Shown here: piece by piece, positions 28,204 to 37,467 of the stretch | How the letters are laid out: every line of letters begins with the position of its first letter | Position numbering within the stretch: position 1 is the stretch's first letter | Assembly (NCBI RefSeq): GCF_000759025.1 | Contig: NZ_JPOS01000014.1 | Location: 5,001-69,000, forward strand | Direction of reading: 5' to 3' | DNA: 64,000 nucleotides | From: Phaeodactylibacter xiamenensis | Lineage (GTDB): Bacteria; Bacteroidota; Bacteroidia; Chitinophagales; Saprospiraceae | Translations under genes and position numbers: made by a program | The notes under the pieces: model-generated | What the model was told of the DNA's origin: nothing | Databases searched by the model: none | What the model saw: the letters and a program-made list of their open reading frames with translations, nothing else

Positions 28204-28237
28204 GAGGCTGTGATGAAGGATTGCTCACCACAGCCTC
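28204..28237 (-). terminator. Probable terminator of the metalloprotease-barrel gene
   Basis: A 9-bp stem, GAGGCTGTG/CACAGCCTC, is followed on the minus strand by TTCGTTTT. It lies 120 nt after the stop at 28360. Confidence 0.55.
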
Positions 28238-28359
28238 TGCCGTATTTAAACTAACCAGTGGATTGAGCTGCAGATGCTTGACAGTTAACGCCCAGCACCA
28301 GTAAGCCCTCAAGTATGAAAAGACTGTCAACTATTTCGGTCTAGTCGCACTAGTGTTGA

Positions 28360-31300
28360 TTACCAGGCGGGGATCAGGTTCAGCCCAAACGTCCCCTTTG
28401 TCTCCCGCTGTAGCGGAATGGCATAGTAAGGCTCAAGTACCAGAGCACCGAACAGGTTTACCCGCATAGAAGCGCCCACGCTCATCAGCGGTTGCGCACC
28501 AAACCGGTCTACGATGGGCTCGCCGGTGGGCCCAATCAGGGGGTTACCTTCGTTGTCCGTCCGGTAAGTTGGCCCGCTGAGCTGTTCAAAATCATACCAG
28601 GCTACTGCGGCATCTGCAAAGAGCGTCAGCTCAGAGAAAAGCAGCCCGGATTTAATCAGCGCCAGGCGCTTCGGCCCGGTGAAAGGGATACGTACCTCAA
28701 AGTTGGCCACTGCCAGCTTACTACCAAAGAGCTCGTCTATGGAGCGGCCGTTTTGGTTCAGAATGGCACTTGCATCGCGTGTACTATAGCCCCGGATAAA
28801 CCAGCTGCTACCGGCATAGTAGGGGAAAAGCTCGTTCGCGCCCTGCCCGTACCGGCCGATGTGCATTGCCCGCATCGCCAGCCCAAACCAATTAAAATAT
28901 TTGTATTTACGATAGTCTGCTGTGGCCTGGAAGTAATCAAACTCTCCAAAGAAGCGGTCCACACCAAACCGGAACCGGTGGCCATTGAGCGGGCCAACCA
29001 GCCCCCCCTGAGCGTTGTCGCCAACCAGCGCCACACCGGTATTCCACAGATTGAACCCCTCAGGGCTGTCCAGCTTTTCCCGTTCCTGCCCCAGTTGCCG
29101 CCCTACGAATGTACCATCGGTCTCGTAGAAATTGACGTACTGATCGAGGCGGGAACTGTAACGGGCAAAGGAAGCCGACCCCTCCACCCGAAGCTTAGTG
29201 GAGAATGGTAAAGCGGCAAATACCGTGGCTTTGTCCTCAAAAATCCGTTGCACGAAGAAGGTATCCGCCAGAACGGGAATGGTTAGGTCATCATCAATTG
29301 GCAGGCGATCAATGCCTCTACCTCCAAAGGCGAAACTCCGAAATGGCATGTGAGAGATGGAAGCGCCCCAGTTGAGCTGACTTTTCCGGTTGATGTAGGC
29401 CAGGGCCCCGCCGAAGTCTGTAATCTCCCCGTTCAGCGCCAGGCTGGTAAACAGTTGATTATCGCCCAGAATGTCACTGAATAGCAGATCTACGCCACCT
29501 GCCAGCCCGGTCTGTGCGCCAAAGGTATTGCTTGTGCCTACGCCCACGCCGGCACTACCGCCCACATAATCAAGCTGAAACTTAGGCTTGTAGGGCACCG
29601 TGGTCAACGCGGAGTCTGCCAGCTCTGCCTTAGGCGGGAGTTTTTGGAGAATACGGTCCACCTTGCTTTGCACCATTTTATTGAAACGGGGCAGTTGTGC
29701 CGCTTCGAAGTCCACTTCCAGAGGGTCTACCTCCTTATTCAGGAAATCGATAGGGCGGGCCCGGTAGATTCGGTAGCCATTCTGAGAAAAGTAAGTATAC
29801 AGCACACGGTTTCTGCGCTGGGCTATGCTGATCGCCGGTGCATAGTGGGTAATGCCGCTCACGCCGGTAATCAGGTCGGTCAGCTGAAAGACCTTTTGGC
29901 TGTATGGCTCATAACGGTAGATGTTGCGGAAACCATCGCGGTTGGACAGGAAGATGATATTACCCGTGGTATCGAAAACCGGATTCAGGTTATCGGCACC
30001 GGGGAAAACATCAATATCCGTAGCGCGCAGGCTTGCCATATCAAAGGTAGCCAGGTTGAAGGCCCAGCGGCCGTTGGTACGCCCCCGCTCCCGGGCCAGG
30101 CGGTCGGTTGAGAATACAATCTGACTGCCGTCCTCTGACCATTTGGGATGCATTTCTGAGTAGGCATCATCAGTAAGCTGTTCAACTGCACCGGTGCGGG
30201 CATCGATGAGGTAGAGGTCGGTCTCGCCATGATCCAGCCCCGTCACGACAAAGTGCTTACCATCAGGCGACCAGTCCGGATTGCTGAAGGCCTGTAGCCC
30301 CTCAGGGCGCAACTCACGCACCGTTTTACCACTTTCCACATCCTTCACGACCAGAATATTGCGCCCTTTGCTAAAAGCGACAAAGGCAAACTCCCGGCTG
30401 TTGGCGGACCAGGCCCCGGAACTTTCGATGTAGTTGAAGTCATCGATATGCCCGGCGCGGGTGCTGCTCGCCACCTTACGGATGATTTCTCCGGTGCGGG
30501 CATCCGCAAGGAAAAGGTCGATGGAAAAGAGGTCTTTCTCAGACAGGAAGATGACGTACCGCCCGTTAGGGCTGATTTCCGGGGCGACATTCATGCGACC
30601 GCCGTTTTCGGTGCCGATTAACTCCCGTCCTACCAGGCGGTCGGTCGTTGCCGTGGTATCAAATGCGGCACCAAAATGACGCCTGAAGCCGTCCACCCAA
30701 AGCTTTGATAAGTCATCTTTTGTCATGCCCAGCACCCGTATGGAAGCCTCCTCAAAACCGTACTTAGCTACACCTTTAAAGAAAGGCTCAATGATTTCGT
30801 CTCCCTTCAGGCCGGTGAGGAAAGCCCAGAAGACCTGACCGTACCGGTAGGGAAAATACTTAGGGTTATTGAGGTCGTCAAGCGTTGGGATATCATCATT
30901 CAGCACCGCATCGCGCATCCACATCGCGGTGTGTGCATCAATACTGCCGATAGAAAGATACTCTGCCATACCCTCCACCATCCAAAGCGGGAGGTTGCTC
31001 AGGCTTTGCAGGTTGGTGGAATCCCCGTTGAGGATCATATTGTACTGAAAGGCGTGGACCAGCTCGTGCCCCAGTACATGGTGGGTCTGCTGATGCGACA
31101 TCGCAAAAGGCATAATGACCCGGTTTTTCAGGGCCTCTGTCACACCACCGGTCCCCACCCCCACATTGCCGGAGATGGCATTAGTCTGCTGAAAATCAGC
31201 ATGGTCGTTATAAAAAATAAGTGGATTGCGCTGCGCGATGGTATCCCGCAGTACATGCTGATGCATGCGGTACCACTGCTCCGCCTCCTCTGTGATTTCC

Positions 31301-31470
31301 CGCAGGCGTTCCGGGTTTTCGAGATAGTGGTAAATGTCGAAATTGGGACTTTGATATACCTCAAAGTCGAAGGTTTCGTACTTCGCTTTATTGCGACCAA
31401 AGTACTGTGCAGACAAAGTCTGAGCACTCAATACCGCAGCAAGCAGCAAGATCAGATGTTGTATTTTCAT
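28360..31470 (-). CDS. Gluzincin-TolB-beta-barrel outer-membrane protein
   Basis: A 1,036-residue protein. The start at 31470 gives signal peptide MKIQHLILLLAAVLSAQTLS-AQ; an in-frame ATG at 31518 would bury it. Residues about 30-250 form a metallopeptidase-like domain with HELVH (135-139) and the downstream EGMAEY Glu ligand, a zinc gluzincin pattern. Residues about 260-580 are a TolB/PD40-type propeller (SPDGKHFVVTG, WSEDGSQIVFST, NGRYVIFLSEKD). The last 400 residues form a BamA/TamA-like barrel ending in Trp (LIPAW). Known proteins of this layout in Bacteroidota are annotated as TolB-like or surface-antigen proteins without a tested function. Whether the protease part is active is unknown. 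Confidence 0.82.
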   Translation of the reverse strand: MKIQHLILLLAAVLSAQTLSAQYFGRNKAKYETFDFEVYQSPNFDIYHYLENPERLREITEEAEQWYRMHQHVLRDTIAQRNPLIFYNDHADFQQTNAISGNVGVGTGGVTEALKNRVIMPFAMSHQQTHHVLGHELVHAFQYNMILNGDSTNLQSLSNLPLWMVEGMAEYLSIGSIDAHTAMWMRDAVLNDDIPTLDDLNNPKYFPYRYGQVFWAFLTGLKGDEIIEPFFKGVAKYGFEEASIRVLGMTKDDLSKLWVDGFRRHFGAAFDTTATTDRLVGRELIGTENGGRMNVAPEISPNGRYVIFLSEKDLFSIDLFLADARTGEIIRKVASSTRAGHIDDFNYIESSGAWSANSREFAFVAFSKGRNILVVKDVESGKTVRELRPEGLQAFSNPDWSPDGKHFVVTGLDHGETDLYLIDARTGAVEQLTDDAYSEMHPKWSEDGSQIVFSTDRLARERGRTNGRWAFNLATFDMASLRATDIDVFPGADNLNPVFDTTGNIIFLSNRDGFRNIYRYEPYSQKVFQLTDLITGVSGITHYAPAISIAQRRNRVLYTYFSQNGYRIYRARPIDFLNKEVDPLEVDFEAAQLPRFNKMVQSKVDRILQKLPPKAELADSALTTVPYKPKFQLDYVGGSAGVGVGTSNTFGAQTGLAGGVDLLFSDILGDNQLFTSLALNGEITDFGGALAYINRKSQLNWGASISHMPFRSFAFGGRGIDRLPIDDDLTIPVLADTFFVQRIFEDKATVFAALPFSTKLRVEGSASFARYSSRLDQYVNFYETDGTFVGRQLGQEREKLDSPEGFNLWNTGVALVGDNAQGGLVGPLNGHRFRFGVDRFFGEFDYFQATADYRKYKYFNWFGLAMRAMHIGRYGQGANELFPYYAGSSWFIRGYSTRDASAILNQNGRSIDELFGSKLAVANFEVRIPFTGPKRLALIKSGLLFSELTLFADAAVAWYDFEQLSGPTYRTDNEGNPLIGPTGEPIVDRFGAQPLMSVGASMRVNLFGALVLEPYYAIPLQRETKGTFGLNLIPAW

Positions 31471-31845
31471 AGCTTTCCTGTTTGGATCTGAAGCAAATAA
31501 GTTAGTGCCATACCCCACTGGAGTTCAGCAGTTTAACCATCTTATTAACACTTGAAACAGGCGATAAGTGCACGGCTTCGGTTAAAGTCTTCTTAAACAA
31601 CGTTAAGCTGTTGTTAGCAAATAAGACTGTGCTGGGATTTCACCCTTTGGGCTGCATTTGCCAAATTTTATCCTGCACTTCGTTGCTCTTCAGTCGCTTA
31701 GCTCAGGCTATGCTTCTTCATCGCGCCTTGTTCAGAACAAAATTTGACTACATTCGCTCCAAAAGCGAATTCCCAACACAGTCTAAAAAAGCGCTGACTG
31801 CAACGGGTGCAATCAGCGCTTTTCAGGGCATTAGGGTTTAGGGTT
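31471..31845. other. Spacer between two secreted-protein genes
   Basis: 375 bases with no gene of coding character. It contains the terminator at 31787-31823 and some low-complexity AT text. No promoter consensus was found for the gene at 31470. Confidence 0.5.
31787..31823 (-). terminator. Terminator of the P-domain T9SS gene
   Basis: A perfect 11-bp stem, AAAAGCGCTGA/TCAGCGCTTTT. On the minus strand it ends in a T run (31785-31790), 23 nt after the stop at 31846. Confidence 0.85.
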
Positions 31846-33966
31846 TTACTGCACACTAATGCGCTGCAGGTGATCCCCAAGTTTCAGCCAGTACATACCT
31901 TTAGCCAGGCCTTCGAGGTTGAGTTCGGCATGCACTTGTCCGGCGCCAAGCTGTTGTTGCCGCACCAGCTGCCCGAATGCGTTAACAAGCTCCAACTGAG
32001 CAGAAGCCGGCAGCGGCACCTCCAGCTGTGCCTGAAGCAGGCCTTGCACCGGATTTGGATATGCACGGAATGCCCCGCCCAATGTCCCTTCCACCACTTG
32101 CTGAGGCATAGGCATCTGTGCCGCCCGCGCCCGCTCCCACTCTGCATCCCAGGCATCGAGCGTTTCCTGAGAGAGTGCAAGGACTTCCGAATGGCCTCCA
32201 TCTGTATCTTCCGGTTCTTCGCCAATAAAGCGCAGATTACTCACTACGCCACCGGCTGTGACCTGGTCGTTGGCAGAAAACAAAGCCATCCCTATTTCAA
32301 CACATTCGGGCAGATCCAGCTCTACGGCATGAATGGGCGCGAAAGGGCTGTTGCCAAAGCGCAGTGCGCCCCTTACAACGTTGTTATTAGGCTTTCGCCA
32401 GAGCCGCATGAATACTCGTTCGCTATCTCCAGGGAAATCACCATAGAAGAGTACGTTACGGTCTCCTTCGAAAACGAAACGCTCCTGCCAGCGGAAAATA
32501 CTGGTCAGGTTGGTCGTAAAAGAGGCATAAACATCGGATGGATCATTGCTGGCCCGGATCATAAGCCCGATATTGCTGCTGGGATCTATGGATTCCACTT
32601 CCACTTGCAAGCCGGTGCGGCCACACAGGGTCCGGGTAATATAGGCGTAGTTATCTTCGGTCAGGTCAGGCTGATTGAAAGCGGTGGTGGTGATGGTGAA
32701 CTCGCCACGCTCCGGGTTATCGGAAGTACAGGGATTGTAGGCAAAAGTACTTCCGCCGGGAGTAAACCCTACATTGAGACCCGTCCAGCCTGGCAGCAGG
32801 GTATCACCTATGGCCACTGTCACATCGGCATCACAGCTGTCCATATAGCCTAGTGCATCAGTCACGACCAGGCGGACGGACTGCGGCACTTCCACATCAT
32901 CACAGTAGAATGTAGCCTGCCCGGAGGTCGCCAGGTCAATTGCCTCGTAACCCGGCGTACTGCCATCGTCAATATCAGAAGGATAAACCGTACCCTCGCC
33001 CAGGGGCCCCAGGATAAGGTCAAAGCTCTGGCATACCGCTTCCGGTATGGGGTGGCAGGTGTAGGTCAGTTCGTAATTGCCGGTAGCGCCATCGGCCCCA
33101 CCCACGTAGACATAGTAAGTTACGCCAGATTGTGTGATGCCATGCAGGAAAGACGTATTGCCCGTGCCCCCATCGTCATCTGACAACACACAGGTGAAGT
33201 CACCTTCGCAACCATCCGGGCTGACATATACGGAAATACGGGTATCGAAATCTGTCCCGGGGTTGTCTGTAGTAAGCACGCCAATCTCGCCATTGCCCTG
33301 AAAGGTATACCATGCCCCCTGACCGACCTCTTCAAAGCAAGCCGGTGGGCTATCTACGATCGTCAGCAGCTCATTTGAAGCGCTCACCGTTGTACCACAG
33401 AGGAGTTCAGTTGCCCGCTGACAAACATCATTACGCATGGGCGGGATGAAACCCAGCGACCAATCGACAACGGTGCCTTTGTCGGTACGCACATCGTCGC
33501 AGATTTCCAGCTTCCAGGTACCATTAACGGGCTCCCCCTCGAAAGCAGCAGCGATGGACCCACCTTCGGCCTGGAATTTCCCTTCGAAAGGCGACATGCC
33601 GCTCGTAATGGGCAGCTCACCATCCTGGAAGCGGGTATTGTAGTAATTGGCGCCGAAACCGTTGTCGGTCGTCAGTTCCAGCGAAGTACCGGAAGGGGAA
33701 GTCAGGTAAATATCAAGGTCGCCGGACCAGGTATGATCAATATTGAGCTGTACGTAATACAGTTCGTGCTCATCGCCAATTTCACCTGTCAGGGGTACTT
33801 CAGCGGTGAAGGGCGTGAGGTCCGGGCACTCGTCATCGGGGATATCCCCGGTAGTGCCCTGATAAATCTGAGCGTGCGCGAGGGCTCCGCTAAGGAGCAG
33901 TGCCAGGACCAGCCCGGACCGAAGCTGTAGGGTAAAAAAGAAGAGGTTGCGTACAAAACCGTTCAT
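31846..33966 (-). CDS. T9SS-sorted secreted protein with proprotein-convertase P-domain
   Basis: A 706-residue protein. The ATG at 33966 (MNGFVRNLFFFTLQLRSG) gives signal peptide LVLALLLSGALAHAQ; the longer open frame to 34242 has no coding character. Residues about 45-185 form a P-domain (DLDIYLTSPSGTSLELTTDN, VNGTWKLEICDD). A pre-peptidase-like beta domain follows (CQRATELLCG, GTDFDTRISVYV, GDFTCVLSDDDGG), then a lectin-like region around 430-600, and a T9SS type A domain opening FRAYPNPVQG and ending LKLGDHLQRISVQ. No protease domain is present, so the P-domain probably serves binding or structure. Location: cell surface or medium. Confidence 0.85.
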   Translation of the reverse strand: MNGFVRNLFFFTLQLRSGLVLALLLSGALAHAQIYQGTTGDIPDDECPDLTPFTAEVPLTGEIGDEHELYYVQLNIDHTWSGDLDIYLTSPSGTSLELTTDNGFGANYYNTRFQDGELPITSGMSPFEGKFQAEGGSIAAAFEGEPVNGTWKLEICDDVRTDKGTVVDWSLGFIPPMRNDVCQRATELLCGTTVSASNELLTIVDSPPACFEEVGQGAWYTFQGNGEIGVLTTDNPGTDFDTRISVYVSPDGCEGDFTCVLSDDDGGTGNTSFLHGITQSGVTYYVYVGGADGATGNYELTYTCHPIPEAVCQSFDLILGPLGEGTVYPSDIDDGSTPGYEAIDLATSGQATFYCDDVEVPQSVRLVVTDALGYMDSCDADVTVAIGDTLLPGWTGLNVGFTPGGSTFAYNPCTSDNPERGEFTITTTAFNQPDLTEDNYAYITRTLCGRTGLQVEVESIDPSSNIGLMIRASNDPSDVYASFTTNLTSIFRWQERFVFEGDRNVLFYGDFPGDSERVFMRLWRKPNNNVVRGALRFGNSPFAPIHAVELDLPECVEIGMALFSANDQVTAGGVVSNLRFIGEEPEDTDGGHSEVLALSQETLDAWDAEWERARAAQMPMPQQVVEGTLGGAFRAYPNPVQGLLQAQLEVPLPASAQLELVNAFGQLVRQQQLGAGQVHAELNLEGLAKGMYWLKLGDHLQRISVQ

Positions 33967-34540
33967 AAGATTAATGATTTGGCGTTGGCCGCACACACTG
34001 GCACGGCAACATCTGGTCAATGAATACCAAGGCACCTGACACTGGCCAGTGACTTGATAAATTCTAATCTTAAGTTTGTGATTTGTACGAGTGCGTTTCT
34101 GAAAGAGAAATCTGCTCTCTGTGATTTGTGCCGTAAAGATAAGGTTATTTTGGGGAAATACCAGGCTTTGTTTTTTGAATTGTAGTAAAAAGGTGGGGGG
34201 ACACAAAGGGGAAGAAAGCGGCACTACCGGCTCTTCGCGCACTTTGCATGCCCCCTCAATAAAAGGAGTTGGTGGATGTACGCAAATCCTCCGGTTTTCT
34301 CGTGCCTGATTAATAGGCGTTACCTGTTCTGCGAAAATCCTCGTCCATACGGACTCCGGTTTTCTCGTGCCCGATTAGGAGGTTACCTGTTCTGCGAAAA
34401 TCCTCGTACTTTAGCGGTCTGTGCTTCACGCTTCCATGACCCCAATCTCTGCCCTGATGAAAAGTTGAGCAATGCCAGGTTGCGGCCGGAATGGGAGTAA
34501 GCAAGCATGAGAGAGATCTTGCGACTTTAATAAAAAATGA
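33967..34540. other. Spacer with a 65-bp tandem repeat
   Basis: 574 bases. The left 180 bases are an AT-rich leader of the T9SS gene, with AAGTTTGTGATTTGTACG text like that near other secreted genes. The middle holds the repeats at 34289-34407. Reading frames through them give a repeated EDFRRTGN phrase with no start or signal, so I do not call a gene. Confidence 0.5.
34289..34407. repeat. Tandem repeat, period 65 bp, two copies plus a partial
   Basis: Copies at 34289-34344 and 34354-34407 share CTCCGGTTTTCTCGTGCC, GATTA, GTTACCTGTTCTGCGAAAAT and CCTCGT, differing by small indels near the middle. The stretch GCAAATCCT just before copy 1 matches the end of the unit, so a third degraded unit is likely. 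Confidence 0.75.
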
Positions 34541-35095
34541 ATGGGAACGATAGAATTTTTCAGAGAGGGCATTCGAAACCTCCAAACGGTAGGCACGCTG
34601 ACCCGCAGCTCCAAACAGCTCTGCAAGGGCATGATCAAGCATATCGATTTTGAGCAGGCTAAGGTTATTGTTGAATTAGGTGCCGGCGACGGGGTCATCA
34701 CTAAGCATATCCTTCGCAATATGCGCCCCGACGCGAAGCTGATCGCTTTTGAGGTGAACCCCAAGTTTTGTGCACTGATGCGGGCGATACAGGATGACCG
34801 CCTTATTGTAGTGGAAGACTCTGCAGAGCATATTGGCAAATACCTGGCAGAAGCCGGTGCAGAGGAAATAGATTTTGTCGTTTCCGCCATTCCCTTTGTA
34901 GCGCTGCCCAAAGAGCTTGGGCGCCTCATCGTTGGCAAGGCGCACCAATACCTTAAGAAAAAAGGCTTGTATATCCAAGTCCACTACTCCCTTGTTATGC
35001 GTCCGCTGTACAATGCTATTTTTGGCAATGTGGATACCAATTTCGTGCCCATCAATGTGCCACCTGCCTTTGTTTTGGTGAGCCAGAAACGATAA
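34541..35095 (+). CDS. Class I SAM-dependent methyltransferase (phospholipid N-methyltransferase-like)
   Basis: The 184-residue cytosolic protein has SAM motif I VELGAGDGVITKHIL (about 44-58), an acidic strand-2 end in LIAFEVNPKF, and SAIPFVALP as the motif IV region. These features, plus short length and the RGIRNLQTVGTLT-like start, resemble bacterial PmtA/KsgA-related enzymes that methylate phosphatidylethanolamine or act on other small acceptors. The acceptor cannot be fixed by eye. The stop is 10 nt before the DUF6503-like gene, so they likely form an operon. Confidence 0.75.
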   Translation: MGTIEFFREGIRNLQTVGTLTRSSKQLCKGMIKHIDFEQAKVIVELGAGDGVITKHILRNMRPDAKLIAFEVNPKFCALMRAIQDDRLIVVEDSAEHIGKYLAEAGAEEIDFVVSAIPFVALPKELGRLIVGKAHQYLKKKGLYIQVHYSLVMRPLYNAIFGNVDTNFVPINVPPAFVLVSQKR

Positions 35096-35105
35096 GCGAC
35101 CATAG

Positions 35106-35843
35106 ATGAACCGACTCCTGCTATTCCTGCTCTTATTTTCTGCCTGCACCCCCTCTCCAGAGGCTAATGAAGAATCGGTAAGTGAACTGCCTTCTGCACC
35201 TGATGTCCTCCGCCAAAGCATGCAATTTCATGACCCGGATGAGCGATGGCTCACCAGTCAGTTTCGAATGGTGATCGATGAGCCCCGGACCAACTTCCCG
35301 GAGCGGCAGAGCACCATTCTGATCAACTTGCCCGAACAGACCTTTGAGGTGACGCGGGATTACGAAGGCACGGTTGTGCGGCGGGGTATTGATGCAGAGC
35401 GCTGCTACAGCTTTATTGATGATCAGGCCGTGGACCCTGCCGACTCTGCCACCGTAAACCAATACCGGTTGCAATGTGACCGCACTCAGGGCTATCAAAG
35501 CTTTTACCAGCTGCTAACGGGGTTGCCGATGACCCTGTTCACACCGGAAGTCTCCCTTGGGGAAACCGTAGATGCCGTAGACTTTGGGCCCTATGCCTGC
35601 TACGCCGTCTCCGCCCGCCTCAACAACCCGATCATTGGTGAACAGTGGATGTTTTACTTCGACCGGGCCGATTATCAGCTCAGAGGGTACCGGGCAGCCG
35701 GCGAGGGCGCTGCGGAATACCTTGAACTCGACGGGCTTGTCTCGTTCAACAATATGCAGCTGCCCCGCATGCGGCATTGGTACAACCTGGCCGACACCAC
35801 TTACCTGGGCTCAGATATTGTCATCAATATCGAAACCCTTTAG
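35106..35843 (+). CDS. DUF6503-like lipoprotein
   Basis: A 245-residue lipoprotein with a short signal and lipobox LLLFSAC (Cys 14). The mature part follows the DUF6503 pattern: an AxDVLRQSMQFHDPDERW start, STILINLPEQTFEVT, and YQLRGYRA with a beta-rich end at LGSDIVINIETL. The function of this family is unknown; the fold is expected to be a LolA/LppX-like half barrel. It is cotranscribed with the methyltransferase and convergent with the sulfatase, with only 10 nt between the stops. Confidence 0.72.
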   Translation: MNRLLLFLLLFSACTPSPEANEESVSELPSAPDVLRQSMQFHDPDERWLTSQFRMVIDEPRTNFPERQSTILINLPEQTFEVTRDYEGTVVRRGIDAERCYSFIDDQAVDPADSATVNQYRLQCDRTQGYQSFYQLLTGLPMTLFTPEVSLGETVDAVDFGPYACYAVSARLNNPIIGEQWMFYFDRADYQLRGYRAAGEGAAEYLELDGLVSFNNMQLPRMRHWYNLADTTYLGSDIVINIETL

Positions 35844-35853
35844 CACAGCGTCA

Positions 35854-37446
35854 TCATCGGTCCGCCTGCTTGTACAGGTCAATATAGTGCTGATCCAATT
35901 CCTCAGAATCTTTGTACTTCACCCGCAGGGCCTGTAGCTCCTTTTCCAGCTGTGCCCGGATTTCTGAGTAGGCGAAGTCATTGATCAGGTTGTTCATTTC
36001 CAGTGGGTCACGCTTGCGGTCGTAGAGCTCCCAGGTATCAATGTCATAGTAGAAGTGCACGAGCTTGTAGTCTTCAGTAACGATGCCGTAGTGGCGCTTT
36101 ACCATATGCACGGCCGGATACTCATAGTAGTGGTAGTACACCGCCTCCCGGTTCCAGGCTGAGGTGTCTCCTTTGAGCAGAGGCACCAGGCTTTCGCCCT
36201 GCATGTCATCAGGCGCTTCCACACCGGCTACCTCCAGCAGCGTTTGGGCGAAGTCGAGGTTTTGTGCCATTTCGGTCGTGACGGAGCCGGCCTCCACCTG
36301 CCCGGGCCAGCGCACCAGCAGTGGGGTTTTGAAAGACTCATCGTAGATGAAGCGCTTGTCGAACCAGCCGTGCTCGCCCAGGTAAAAGCCCTGATCGGAG
36401 GTGTAGACGACGATCGTATTTTCAGTCAGCCCATTCTCATCCAGGTAATCGAGCAGGCGGCCAACATTCTCATCTACTGCCGCGATACTGGCCAGGTAGT
36501 CCTGCATATAGCGTTGGTAGCGCCACTGCATTTTCTCTTTTTCGCTCATCTTGGGATAGCGCTCCTTAAAGTCTTCATTCATTTTGCCGTAAGCGGCGTG
36601 CCAGGCGGCTTTTTCCTCCGGCGTCATACGCTCCACTTCGTGCTTGAAAGCATTAATATCCCAATCCGTGGTGGGCTCAATGCCCAGTTCCTCCATGACT
36701 TCCGGGTAAATTTTGGAATCGCCCGACCAGTTCATGTGCTCCAGGAGGTTCATCTCCGCCTGTTGGGCTGCTTCCCGGCCTTCATAATCGTCAAAAAGGG
36801 TTTCCGGCTCCGGGAAGGTCTTCTTCAGGTATTCCTCGTAGTAGCGCTGTGGGGGCAGCCACTCGCGGTGGGGCGCCTTGTGCAGGTACATCAGCATGAA
36901 GGGGCGGTCCGGATCACGGCGGTTGTCCATCCAATCGAGGGTGAGATCAGTGATGATATCCGTGGTGTAGCCTTTGATGATCGTGTCTCCTGTGTTGGTG
37001 ATGAAACGGGGGCCATAGTATTTGCCCTGTCCCGGCAGGATTTTAAATTCATCCACCCCTTTGGGGCTGTTCCCAAAGTGGAGCTTGCCAAACATGGCGG
37101 TTTGGTAGCCCGCATCCTGCAGCAGCTGCGGGAAGGTCACGTTGGTCGTATCAAAAGGAAAACGGTTGTCAATTTTGCCATTGATGTGGCTGTGCTTGCC
37201 GGTAAGAATGACAGCACGGGAAGGCGCACAGATGGAATTCGTTACGCAAGCGTTGGTGAACAACATCCCTTCCTTAGCCAGCCGGTCAATATTTGGCGTT
37301 TGGATCAGCTTATTGTTGTAGGCGCTGATGGCCTGATAAGCGTGGTCATCGGCCATCATAAAAACGATATTGGGCCGCTCCGGCGTGCCCTGCCCGAAGG
37401 AAAGACTGGCCCACAAAAAACACAGGAGTAAAAAAGATAATCTCAT
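35854..37446 (-). CDS. Secreted type I sulfatase
   Basis: A 530-residue alkaline-phosphatase-fold sulfatase with signal peptide MRLSFLLLCFLWASLSFGQ. The formylglycine site is C73 in SICAPSR (C-x-P-S-R, so a formylglycine-generating enzyme encoded elsewhere must convert it). Metal ligands include the DD of MMADDHAY (33-34) and the late SDQGFYLGEHGW and DKR region. It should cleave sulfate esters of a glycan; the substrate class cannot be told. It lies 21 nt downstream of the HGSNAT-like gene in the same orientation. No SusCD pair or glycoside hydrolase is adjacent. Confidence 0.9.
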   Translation of the reverse strand: MRLSFLLLCFLWASLSFGQGTPERPNIVFMMADDHAYQAISAYNNKLIQTPNIDRLAKEGMLFTNACVTNSICAPSRAVILTGKHSHINGKIDNRFPFDTTNVTFPQLLQDAGYQTAMFGKLHFGNSPKGVDEFKILPGQGKYYGPRFITNTGDTIIKGYTTDIITDLTLDWMDNRRDPDRPFMLMYLHKAPHREWLPPQRYYEEYLKKTFPEPETLFDDYEGREAAQQAEMNLLEHMNWSGDSKIYPEVMEELGIEPTTDWDINAFKHEVERMTPEEKAAWHAAYGKMNEDFKERYPKMSEKEKMQWRYQRYMQDYLASIAAVDENVGRLLDYLDENGLTENTIVVYTSDQGFYLGEHGWFDKRFIYDESFKTPLLVRWPGQVEAGSVTTEMAQNLDFAQTLLEVAGVEAPDDMQGESLVPLLKGDTSAWNREAVYYHYYEYPAVHMVKRHYGIVTEDYKLVHFYYDIDTWELYDRKRDPLEMNNLINDFAYSEIRAQLEKELQALRVKYKDSEELDQHYIDLYKQADR

Positions 37447-37467
37447 GGTATAGCTTGGTTTTAACTT

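Larger units (their letters stand above)
27551..28359. other. Hairpin-rich non-coding region
   Basis: About 800 bases without a supportable gene. The right part holds five palindromes in 250 bp: 27988-28005 (CCTGTGG/CCACAGG), 28022-28040 (CAGGCTT/AAGCCTG), 28078-28104 (GTTGCTGTGC/GCACAGCAAC), 28160-28184 (GAGGGCA/TGCCCTC plus T run) and 28204-28237 (GAGGCTGTG/CACAGCCTC). A 23-bp direct repeat (28053-28075 and 28134-28156) precedes two of them. The left part, 27551-27980, shows nothing I can name. Confidence 0.6.

Noticed and set aside
34310-34642. Minus-strand frame over the 65-bp repeat (EDFRRTGN phrase)
   Set aside because: It overlaps the start of the methyltransferase gene and lacks signal, start context and known motif; the repeated phrase just reflects the DNA repeat.
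36244-37431. Long plus-strand open frame opposite the sulfatase
   Set aside because: The sulfatase on the other strand has its signal peptide, active site and family motifs; this frame has none.
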